A DNA stretch of 18,679 nucleotides, from contig CAYOBW010000131.1 of assembly GCA_964402115.1 (NCBI GenBank), forward strand, positions 1 to 18,679, given 5' to 3'. Shown piece by piece: positions 1 to 5,619 of this stretch. The stretch is from CAYOBW01 sp964402115. Lineage in GTDB: Bacteria > Verrucomicrobiota > Kiritimatiellia > UBA8416 > CAYOBW01. A program made the position numbers and the translations under genes. Positions within the stretch are counted from its first letter, which is position 1; every line of letters begins with the position of its first letter. A model generated the notes under the pieces. It was not told where the DNA came from. It did not search any database and was given only the letters and a program-made list of their open reading frames with translations.

Positions 1-143
1 GGCTTCCACACCACCGTCCCCCTTCTCTCCCCTCCTTGCCAAAGCAAGCCGCTCCGGGGATGGCAGCGCGCGTCCTCGTTCTCGTCCTCGTCCTCGTCCT
101 CGAAAGGCCGGATCGCGGGAGAGAACGTCGCGAGCGTGAAGAC
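1..143. repeat. Direct repeat, copy 1 (with GTCCTC microsatellite)
   Basis: This stretch recurs at 359-489 with only scattered differences. It begins GGCTTCCACACCACC and ends near GTGAAGAC. Inside it, at 72-101, are five tandem hexamers of the GTCCTC/GTTCTC type; the second copy has three, which accounts exactly for the 12-nt length difference. The copy starts at the window edge, so it may extend further left. Short reading frames through it encode low-complexity peptides such as LVLVLVL and are not credible genes. It is probably a dispersed non-coding repeat of this genome. Confidence 0.85.
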
Positions 144-166
144 TGGAATCTGACGGCGCCGTGGCG

Positions 167-194
167 TAACGGCGGGGGACCGCCGTCTCCAGGC
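167..194 (+). repeat. Inverted repeat, left arm
   Basis: The sequence starting TAACGGCGGGGG and ending CGTCTCCAGGC is the reverse complement of 299-325, apart from one extra G in the G run. The two arms (28 and 27 nt) are separated by about 104 nt. The pair lies between the two direct repeat copies. It could form a long stem in RNA or mark the ends of a small non-autonomous element. No transposase gene or target-site duplication is visible. Confidence 0.8.
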
Positions 195-298
195 CTTTGG
201 TCCCTGATGCCGCCGCTGCCAGCGATCTCAGCCGGTAGCCGCGGGCGCCAGCCCGTGGATGTCCCCGCCAGCGGACCGAGTCGCAGGCACGACCTTCC

Positions 299-325
299 GC
301 CTGGAGACGGCGGTCCCCGCCGTTA
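299..325 (-). repeat. Inverted repeat, right arm
   Basis: Partner of the arm at 167-194. It reads GCCTGGAGACGGCGG and ends CCGCCGTTA, complementary to the left arm with a single-base indel. The spacer at 195-298 shows no gene. Confidence 0.8.
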
Positions 326-339
326 TGCCCCTCCCGGAG

Positions 340-359
340 CGGAACGCTTTGGCGTTCCG
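340..359. repeat. Perfect 8-bp stem hairpin at the edge of repeat copy 2
   Basis: CGGAACGC, loop TTTG, then GCGTTCCG forms a perfect 8-bp stem. It abuts the start of the second direct repeat copy at 359. The window starts at the equivalent point of copy 1, so whether copy 1 also has this hairpin cannot be seen. Confidence 0.7.
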
Positions 360-489
360 GCTTCCACACCACCGTCCCCCTTCTCTCCCCTCCTTGCCAA
401 AGCAAGCCGCTCCGGGGATGGCAGCGCGCGTCCTCGTTCTCGTCCTCGACAGGCCGGATCGCGAGAGAGAACGCGGCGAGCGTAAAGAC
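359..489. repeat. Direct repeat, copy 2
   Basis: Second copy of the element at 1-143, offset by 358 nt on the left side and 346 nt on the right. The change comes from two fewer hexamers in the GTCCTC tract (430-447). Point differences such as GAAAGGCC versus GACAGGCC show the copies have diverged. A 6-bp hairpin, CGCGGC-TGAA-GCCGCG, follows at 489-504. Apart from these repeats I see no gene in 1-689, and nothing in 505-660 that I could support. Confidence 0.85.
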
Positions 490-689
490 GCGGCTGAAGC
501 CGCGAGGGAGCTTCCGGCTTGAATGCTGCCTTCTGAATACTGCGCGTGCAGAACGGACGAAGGAGGTTTTGCAGGTGCCTCGCTTATCCCGCAATTTCGC
601 GTGCACGGGAACGCGCCGCCCGGTAGCATCCCGGGTCAGCGCAGCCACAGGACCTGCGCACCTGGGAACCGACCGTTGGGAGAACCGCG

Positions 690-1913
690 ATGACGAGCAC
701 AACCGCCTCCGCATCCCCGTCTGCCCCCGCCATGCCGTACCGCCGCTTTGGGAAAACCGGACTGCGCATGCCGGTCCTCACCTGTGGGGGCATGCGCTAC
801 CAGCAGAGCTGGAAGGAGGACAGCCCGGAGCCGCTCGACGCCGCCAGCCAGGCCAACCTGGAAGCCACGGTGCGGCGGGCGGTGGCGGCCGGGATCAACC
901 ACATCGAAACGGCCCGCGGCTACGGGTCCAGCGAGTACCAGCTCGGCCGCGTCCTGCCCGCCTTCCCACGCGATACGCTCCTGGTGCAGACCAAGATCGG
1001 CCCCCGCGACAGCGCCGACGCCTTCCTGCGCACGTTCGACCACTCCCTGCGCCTGCTGCAACTGGACTACGTGGACCTGCTCAGCGTGCATGGGATCAAC
1101 ACCCCGGAGTTGCTCGACCAGACCCTGCACCGCGGCACGCTCGACGCCTGCCGCCGCCTCCAGGCCGAGGGGCGCGCACGCCACATCGGCTTCTCCACCC
1201 ACGGGCCCACCGCAGTCATCGTCGCCGCCATCGAAACCGGCGCATTCAGCTACGTCAACCTGCATTGGTTCTACTTCGACCGGTTGAACGAACCGGCCCT
1301 GGCCGCGGCCCAGGCGCGCGACATGGGCGTCTTCATCATCAGTCCCAACGACAAAGGCGGCAAGCTCTACGCACCGCCCGCCAAGCTCACGCGTCTCTGC
1401 GCGCCGCTGACCCCGATGGGGTTCAACGACCTGTTCTGCCTCGCCCACCCGGCGGTGCACACGCTGAGCATCGGCGCCACCCGCCCCTCCGACTACGACG
1501 CCCACCTGGCCATGCTCCCCCTGCTTGCCGAGCCCGAGGCGCACCTGGCCCCCATCGTCAAGCGCTTGCAGGATGAACTCGCGCAATGCCTGGGAGCGGA
1601 CTGGGCCGCGCACTGGCAGGCAGACCTGCCGCCCGTCGAACGCGTGCCGGGGGAAGTGCCCCTCTACCAGGTGCTGCGCCTCTACAACCTGGCCAAGGCC
1701 TACGACATGGTCGATTACGCGCAGATGCGCTACAACCTGCTCGGCAGCGGCGACCACTGGTTCCCCGGAAACAAGGTGAACAAGCTCAAGTGGTCGCGGT
1801 TGCCGGACTGCCTTTCCGGCTACCCTTTCGCCGACCGTCTGCCAGCCATCTTGCGTGAAGCCCACGACTGGTTCAACGCCACGGACAAGCGGCGACTCAG
1901 CCAGTCCGAGTAG
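690..1913 (+). CDS. Aldo/keto reductase family oxidoreductase
   Basis: A 407-residue cytoplasmic NAD(P)H-dependent oxidoreductase of the aldo/keto reductase fold; the substrate cannot be inferred. Family marks are the N-terminal YRRFGKTGLRMPVLTCGG (17-34), ETARGYGSSEYQLG (73-86), LLVQTKIGPR (97-106) and LDYVDLLSVHG (125-135). The usual catalytic tetrad maps to E73, Y78, K102 and H134, so the normal Asp is Glu here. The C-terminal extension resembles the COG1453-type long aldo/keto reductases. It has a single Cys (PDCLSGYPFADRLP, near 375) where iron-sulfur versions carry several, so a 4Fe-4S cluster is unlikely. GGGAGA at 678-683, 6 nt before the ATG, supports the start at 690; the alternative Met at residue 15 begins the conserved domain. 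It appears monocistronic, followed by a 138-bp gap. Family assignment is secure. Confidence 0.93.
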   Translation: MTSTTASASPSAPAMPYRRFGKTGLRMPVLTCGGMRYQQSWKEDSPEPLDAASQANLEATVRRAVAAGINHIETARGYGSSEYQLGRVLPAFPRDTLLVQTKIGPRDSADAFLRTFDHSLRLLQLDYVDLLSVHGINTPELLDQTLHRGTLDACRRLQAEGRARHIGFSTHGPTAVIVAAIETGAFSYVNLHWFYFDRLNEPALAAAQARDMGVFIISPNDKGGKLYAPPAKLTRLCAPLTPMGFNDLFCLAHPAVHTLSIGATRPSDYDAHLAMLPLLAEPEAHLAPIVKRLQDELAQCLGADWAAHWQADLPPVERVPGEVPLYQVLRLYNLAKAYDMVDYAQMRYNLLGSGDHWFPGNKVNKLKWSRLPDCLSGYPFADRLPAILREAHDWFNATDKRRLSQSE

Positions 1914-1950
1914 ATTTTTTCACTTTTTCGCGGAAAACGCACCTCCTCGC

Positions 1951-1973
1951 CGCTTCCCTTATGCAGGGGAGCG
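1951..1973. other. Hairpin downstream of the aldo/keto reductase gene
   Basis: CGCTTCCCT, loop TATGC, AGGGGAGCG forms a 9-bp stem with one G-U pair, 38 nt after the stop codon at 1913. It is not followed by a T tract; T-rich stretches lie just before it (1915-1928). It may act as an mRNA 3' stabiliser or a weak terminator. The remainder of 1914-2051 is featureless apart from GC-rich short palindromes. Confidence 0.4.
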
Positions 1974-2051
1974 CAAGGGGGCCGGCCACACGCCGCCCCG
2001 CCGCCGGGCAAACGGCCCGTCGCGGTCTCCAAAACCGACGGAGGAGCGACC

Positions 2052-2675
2052 ATGGACAACACAAACGAGACCGAGCGCACGCGTAAACCCTTCAGCGACA
2101 AACTGATTCTCTATCACGCCAGCCCGCGCGGGACAGGCTCGGCCCTGGCGCTCGAACCACGCATCAACCGCCGCGTCGGCGAACGCTACAACTGCATCTT
2201 CCTCGAGATGGCGCGCCAGAAGACAGCGCCCGCGGCGAACGGGCAGGCCGGGGCGCCGGCGACCTTCGATTGGGAGAACAAAATCACGGTCAAGCTGGAT
2301 TTCGGGGACATCTGCGAGTTCCTGGCCGTGCTCGAGGGGCGGCAGGAGCGGCTCGGCGGCAAGCGTGATGGGCTTTACCACGAGAGCGGTCAGGCCAACA
2401 CGCTCATCCGCCTGCAGCGCCACGAGACTGGCGCGGGCTATGTCGTGGGCTTGTCGCGCAAGTCCAAGGGGAGCACGGAGGAGGCTGCCAAAGTCAACCT
2501 GCTGCTGAGCGAACCGGAGGCGTTGGGGCTGCGCGTGGTGCTGCTGGGCGGGCTCTTCGCCATCACGTTTCCCGGCCTCGCGCAGGCGGGGGCGGTCGCC
2601 GGTGTGCTGGCGCAGGCCGCGCCGCCGCCCACGGACAGCGCCCGGGCTGGCGCACCCGCGAAGGCGGCCGCATAG
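2052..2675 (+). CDS. Conserved-looking hypothetical protein, possible Whirly/PUR-like nucleic-acid-binding fold
   Basis: A 207-residue protein I cannot name with certainty. A strong ribosome binding site (GGAGGAG, 2040-2046) precedes the ATG at 2052. The N-terminal 20 residues are charged. Residues 18-55 (LILYHASPRGTGSALALEP and RYNCIFLEMA) and 70-165 (TFDWENKITVKLDFGDICEF, NTLIRLQRHETGAGYVVGLS) alternate strand-like blocks with a helix. This pattern recalls the Whirly/MRP or PUR-type single-stranded DNA or RNA binding folds, a weak fold-level impression only. Residues 162-190 are hydrophobic (VVLLGGLFAITFPGLAQAG) but contain no clean signal or anchor pattern. The tail after 190 is Ala/Pro-rich. 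The gene stands alone on its strand and is convergent with the methyltransferase gene. That it is a real gene is well supported by its ribosome binding site, composition and length; its function is open. Confidence 0.8.
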   Translation: MDNTNETERTRKPFSDKLILYHASPRGTGSALALEPRINRRVGERYNCIFLEMARQKTAPAANGQAGAPATFDWENKITVKLDFGDICEFLAVLEGRQERLGGKRDGLYHESGQANTLIRLQRHETGAGYVVGLSRKSKGSTEEAAKVNLLLSEPEALGLRVVLLGGLFAITFPGLAQAGAVAGVLAQAAPPPTDSARAGAPAKAAA

Positions 2676-2779
2676 CCGTGGGAGGTCGCAGGGGGAAGAC
2701 AGGCGCAAGACCGCTGCCTGCCAGTGCCGTACCCCAGTGTGCCGTCATGAAAATGCGATGACATTATGAGCCAAGGGTT

Positions 2780-2850
2780 GTTATTCCGAGCGAAGTGGGG
2801 TATCTCGGGTTCATCGAGAAGCCGAGATCCTTCGCTGCGCTCAGGATGAC
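2780..2850. repeat. Imperfect palindromic intergenic repeat (the HPERSEGS type)
   Basis: Left arm 2780-2808 (GTTATTCCGAGCGAAG to ATCTCGG) and right arm 2822-2850 (CCGAGATCCTTCGCTGCGC to GATGAC) are imperfect inverted repeats around a 13-nt loop. The inner 7 bp pair perfectly. The right arm is the DNA behind the spurious peptide HPERSEGS, which recurs in intergenic repeats across many bacterial genomes. Its position between two convergent genes fits a mobile palindromic repeat that may also act as a bidirectional terminator. No gene is seen in 2676-2886. Confidence 0.7.
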
Positions 2851-2886
2851 GAGCGCGCTTTGCAGGGCTAGTTTCCTGACAGCACC

Positions 2887-4098
2887 TCAGCCAGCCCCCC
2901 CGGCGGGCGAGGCGGCGGCGCCAGCCCCGTCGCCCCCAAAGCGGCGGTGTGTGCCCGCGTAGAGATCGAACTTCAGCAGGCGACACTCGATGGGACCGTT
3001 GAAGAAAGGCAGGCGCCGACTGGAGCGCAGCCCGATCTGCTTGCCCAACTCCAGGTTGCCCGTGAAGACGTGGCCGGTGTACCCCTGGGCTCGCTGCTTG
3101 AGGAAGTCGCCGATGGCCCGATAGGTTTCAGGCAGGGCGTCAGCCGTCCCCATGCGCGCGCCGTACTCGGGGTTGAAGATCACGACCCCGTTACCCGGCG
3201 GCAGGGTGGTTTCGCGAAAGTCGCACACGGCGAACTCGATCCGGTCAAGCACGCCGGCACGGCGGGCGTTGTCACGGGCCGCCTCGATGGCGGCGGGGCG
3301 CAGATCCGTGGCCACAATCCGCCCCGGCGCAGCCAAGGGGGGACGCGGGCCCGCAGCCTTGCGCGCGGCCTCCCAGGCGCCGGTTGCATACCCGTGCAGC
3401 GCCATGAACGCGAAGGAGGGTCGCAGACTGCCGGGCGGCACGCCCGCCGCCAGCAGGGCGGCTTCGATAGCCAGGGTGCCGCTGCCGCACATCGGGTTCA
3501 CAAACGGCTCCGTCCCTGTCCACCCCGTGGCCAGAACGAGAGCCGCCCCCAGTGACTCCTGCAGAGGCGCATCGAGAGGGTTCAAACGATACCCCCGACG
3601 CGAAAGGCTTTCGCCTGACGTGTCCAGACAAAGGCGGCAGTCGCGCTCGACCCAGTGGACGTACACGACCACACCGGTGCGGGCCGCGCCGGAGTCGGGC
3701 CGCCGGCCGCAGACCCTGCGCAACCGGTCGACAATGGCGTCCTTGACCTTCAGATTCAGGAAACGGGCATCGCGAATCGCCGGCGTCTGCGCGAAAGAGG
3801 TGACGCTGAGATAGCCGTCGGGGGGGATGATGTCCTCCCAGGCCACGCGTGCGGTCCGCTGGTAGACCTGGTCGGCCGTCGTCGCCTGGAAGGCATCCAG
3901 TTCGTACAGCACACGCTGTCCCGTGCGAACCCAGAGATTGAGGCGCATGGCATCCGTCACACTGCCCGTCGATTCCACCCCCGAGGCATCCTCGTGCAGG
4001 ACGGGCAAGCCGAGCTCGCGCACCTCCCGCGCCAGGAGGGTCGTCACGCCACGTGCGCAGGCCACGCGCAGCCGCCGCTCGTGCCCAAAGACCGTCAT
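2887..4098 (-). CDS. THUMP-domain class I SAM-dependent RNA methyltransferase (RlmL/YpsC type)
   Basis: Predicted 23S rRNA guanine-N2 methyltransferase of the COG0116 group (403 residues). An N-terminal THUMP/ferredoxin-like RNA-binding part (about 1-160) precedes a Rossmann methyltransferase domain. SAM motif I is NPMCGSGT and the acidic loop is ATDLRPAAIEAAR. The catalytic motif reads FNPEYGARMG, whereas textbook members have NPPY. The C-terminus ends in LLKFDLYAG, as in relatives, then a Gly/Ala tail. I place the start at 4098, not at the in-frame ATG at 4116: the former has GGGAGG at 4104-4109, the latter has no ribosome binding site and lies at the likely transcription start. It is divergent from the XRE-type gene. 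The exact target (G2445-type or another position) cannot be read from sequence. The family is secure; the specific RlmL assignment is tentative. Confidence 0.9.
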   Translation of the reverse strand: MTVFGHERRLRVACARGVTTLLAREVRELGLPVLHEDASGVESTGSVTDAMRLNLWVRTGQRVLYELDAFQATTADQVYQRTARVAWEDIIPPDGYLSVTSFAQTPAIRDARFLNLKVKDAIVDRLRRVCGRRPDSGAARTGVVVYVHWVERDCRLCLDTSGESLSRRGYRLNPLDAPLQESLGAALVLATGWTGTEPFVNPMCGSGTLAIEAALLAAGVPPGSLRPSFAFMALHGYATGAWEAARKAAGPRPPLAAPGRIVATDLRPAAIEAARDNARRAGVLDRIEFAVCDFRETTLPPGNGVVIFNPEYGARMGTADALPETYRAIGDFLKQRAQGYTGHVFTGNLELGKQIGLRSSRRLPFFNGPIECRLLKFDLYAGTHRRFGGDGAGAAASPAGGAG

Positions 4099-4124
4099 GA
4101 GACCTCCCGTGGACATGACAGCCG

Positions 4125-4151
4125 TTTATCACAAGTGAAAAAACAAGTCAA
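4125..4151 (-). promoter_or_regulatory. Candidate sigma70-like promoter for the methyltransferase gene
   Basis: On the minus strand, TTGACT (4151-4146) is followed after 15 nt by GATAAA (4130-4125). The spacer is shorter than the optimal 17 nt. It sits in an A/T-rich patch that stands out from the GC-rich surroundings, and would give a 5' leader of about 20 nt before the ATG at 4098. Confidence 0.4.
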
Positions 4152-4160
4152 AAAAAGGAT

Positions 4161-4188
4161 TTGGTCTTTCCCCCGGATGCCGGATACT
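4161..4188 (+). promoter_or_regulatory. Weak candidate promoter for the XRE-type gene
   Basis: TTGGTC (4161-4166), a 16-nt spacer and GATACT (4183-4188) lie about 45 nt before the GTG at 4233. The -10 match is moderate and the -35 match weak. The 134-bp divergent region 4099-4232 must hold promoters for both genes, but this one is only a guess. Confidence 0.25.
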
Positions 4189-4232
4189 AACGCCGTTGTA
4201 GTGTAAGAACGGAGGAGAGGTACAGGAACCTC

Positions 4233-4523
4233 GTGGTGCTTCTTATGAAAAAGACACGACAGAATGGCGGAAAGCGTAATCCCGGCAATGGCAACCTGCA
4301 ACTGCGCTTCGGACGGCGGGTACACGCCTGGCGTAAGGAGCGGGGTCTGCCGCTGAAGAGCGTTGCGCACGACTTGAAACTCTCCGTGTCGATCGTCAGC
4401 CAGTGGGAAAACGGTCTGCGTTTCCCATCGTTGCAGAACCTGCTGCGGTTGGCGACTTACACGGGGATCGCGCCTTGCTGCCTGTTGTTTGACGGCAAGG
4501 AAGATTGCCCGCATCACGGCTGA
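4233..4523 (+). CDS. Small XRE/Cro-CI type helix-turn-helix protein with Cys/His tail
   Basis: A 96-residue protein (92 if the ATG at 4245 is used). Residues 25-80 form an XRE-type HTH: FGRRVHAWRKERG leads in, LKSVAHDLKL is the positioning helix and SVSIVSQWENG the recognition helix. The tail, PCCLLFDGKEDCPHHG, carries three Cys and two His, suggesting metal or redox binding, though this is only inferred. A strong GGAGGAGAGG lies at 4211-4220. Its distance suits GTG 4233 (12 nt) better than ATG 4245 (24 nt), so I keep the GTG start. It likely binds DNA as a dimer, perhaps in the adjacent divergent promoter region. The downstream receiver gene follows after about 100 bp and may be co-transcribed. 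No target or ligand can be named. Confidence 0.85.
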   Translation: MVLLMKKTRQNGGKRNPGNGNLQLRFGRRVHAWRKERGLPLKSVAHDLKLSVSIVSQWENGLRFPSLQNLLRLATYTGIAPCCLLFDGKEDCPHHG

Positions 4524-4623
4524 ACCATCCGCAACCCGGCCGGAATATGCGGCTTGGCCTGCGTGCTTTGCACACCGAAGATGGAGAAGCAGTGCCGGTT
4601 CGTGCATAGGGGGGGGACTGAGG

Positions 4624-5019
4624 GTGACAGACACGAATCGACCGTTTTTGCTCATTGCGGAAGACCATCCGCTTCTGCGGGCTGTCCTCCGGGAGTTCCT
4701 CTCAGGCGCTTTTCCCGCTTGCGCTATCTTGGAAGCGGCCACGTTCGATGAGGCCGTGGCGGTAGTCAGCGCGAGTAAGCCGCTCATCATCCTGACCGAC
4801 ATCAACATGCCGGGCATGGACGCGGTCACGGCTATCCGTCGCATGAAAGCCGATTCCCCGACCTCGAGAATCGCCGTGCACTCGTTGCATGCGACGGACA
4901 GTTATCGCACGCGTTGCATCGAAGCCGGCGCGTCGGCGTACATCTCCAAGGCCGACTCAACGGACATCCTGCAGGAAGCCCTCACGCGCCTGATGGCGGA
5001 GGCTGGCATTCAGGCGTGA
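4624..5019 (+). CDS. Stand-alone response regulator receiver protein
   Basis: A 131-residue single-domain response regulator. The domain begins right after the start (FLLIAEDHP; acidic pair E13 and D14). The phosphoacceptor is D59 in ILTDINMPGMD, the switch Ser is S87 and the conserved Lys is K109 in ASAYISKAD. The pattern is closest to receivers of NarL/LuxR-type regulators, but the protein stops after the receiver, with no HTH or enzymatic output domain. I choose the GTG at 4624, preceded by a G-rich stretch (4609-4616). Starting earlier at 4489 would overlap the XRE gene and add residues unlike a receiver. No histidine kinase is in the window, so the partner is elsewhere. It could pass phosphate to or bind another protein, in CheY or Spo0F fashion. 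The 3' end overlaps the convergent gene by 38 bp. Confidence 0.9.
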   Translation: MTDTNRPFLLIAEDHPLLRAVLREFLSGAFPACAILEAATFDEAVAVVSASKPLIILTDINMPGMDAVTAIRRMKADSPTSRIAVHSLHATDSYRTRCIEAGASAYISKADSTDILQEALTRLMAEAGIQA

Positions 5020-5581
5020 CGGCCTCTCCAGCCGGTTCGGGCTTGGTCGCTGCAGCCGATTCCGTGGCAGGTGCGACGGCAGGATCCCCACCACCAAGCA
5101 GGGCAACCACCTCCTGCTGAACCGTCTCCAGTTGATCCAGGCGCAGGCGCGGATCGGCAATCAGGAATGTCTCCCCGCTCTTGCGGTGCTCGTAGACCCG
5201 CACAAGCGCCCCATCGGGACGGGCCTGGACGTCCTTCTCGACGAGGATCCGTTTGCGCTCCAGCATGACGGCCAGGATATAGATCACATTGCCGCGGGCG
5301 GGATCCTCGTCTTCGATCAGCTTGCGAAGCAGCGATTCGGCGGTCTCCTTCTTAAGCGTTTCCTCGGGCTTCGGAGGGGGCAGCTTGTAAGTGCCACCCC
5401 ACTGGCTGAAACACGCGCCACCCGCCTCGATGACCGGCCAGCAGGCCGCGCAGTAGTCGCCGCGCGCGTAGCCCTCCGCCGTCACCCGCAGGGCGGAGTA
5501 GTATTGCTGCCGATCGGCGAAAGCCGCCTGGCAGGCCGTGCAATGATTGCCACGAGCTTGGATATCCCAGTCCTGAGCCAT
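4982..5581 (-). CDS. Conserved hypothetical protein with two CxxC pairs (PVC-type)
   Basis: A 199-residue protein of unknown function. The N-terminal part has CTACQ near residue 14 and CAACW near residue 45, a spacing suited to one zinc site; a further Cys follows in GGACFSQWGG. A charged helical middle (EETLKKETAESLLRKLIED, about 72-91) is followed by ILAVMLERKRILVEKD. The end of the core reads LIADPRLRLDQLETVQQEVV, with a Pro/Ala/Glu-rich tail. I recognise the layout as one I associate with small uncharacterised proteins in planctomycete and verrucomicrobial genomes; the molecular role is unknown. GGAGAG lies a few bases upstream of the ATG at 5581. A longer in-frame reading to 6193 runs antisense-like through rimO and is rejected. 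It is the last gene of the operon, 38 nt after rimO. Its 3' end overlaps the receiver gene. Confidence 0.85.
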   Translation of the reverse strand: MAQDWDIQARGNHCTACQAAFADRQQYYSALRVTAEGYARGDYCAACWPVIEAGGACFSQWGGTYKLPPPKPEETLKKETAESLLRKLIEDEDPARGNVIYILAVMLERKRILVEKDVQARPDGALVRVYEHRKSGETFLIADPRLRLDQLETVQQEVVALLGGGDPAVAPATESAAATKPEPAGEAVTPECQPPPSGA

Positions 5582-5619
5582 GAGTTCTCTCCGTTTTACC
5601 GTTATGCCCGCCGCCAGCC

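Noticed and set aside
36..629. Short reading frames in the repeat region on both strands
   Set aside because: They run through direct repeats and a hexamer microsatellite, give low-complexity peptides and lack ribosome binding sites.
569..1576. 335-residue plus-strand reading frame overlapping the aldo/keto reductase
   Set aside because: It lies in another frame of a gene with clear family motifs, and its product is Arg/Pro/His-rich, typical of a GC-rich shadow frame.
4489..4623. Longer N-terminus for the receiver protein
   Set aside because: It would overlap the XRE gene and add a segment unlike any receiver; the domain starts directly after GTG 4624.
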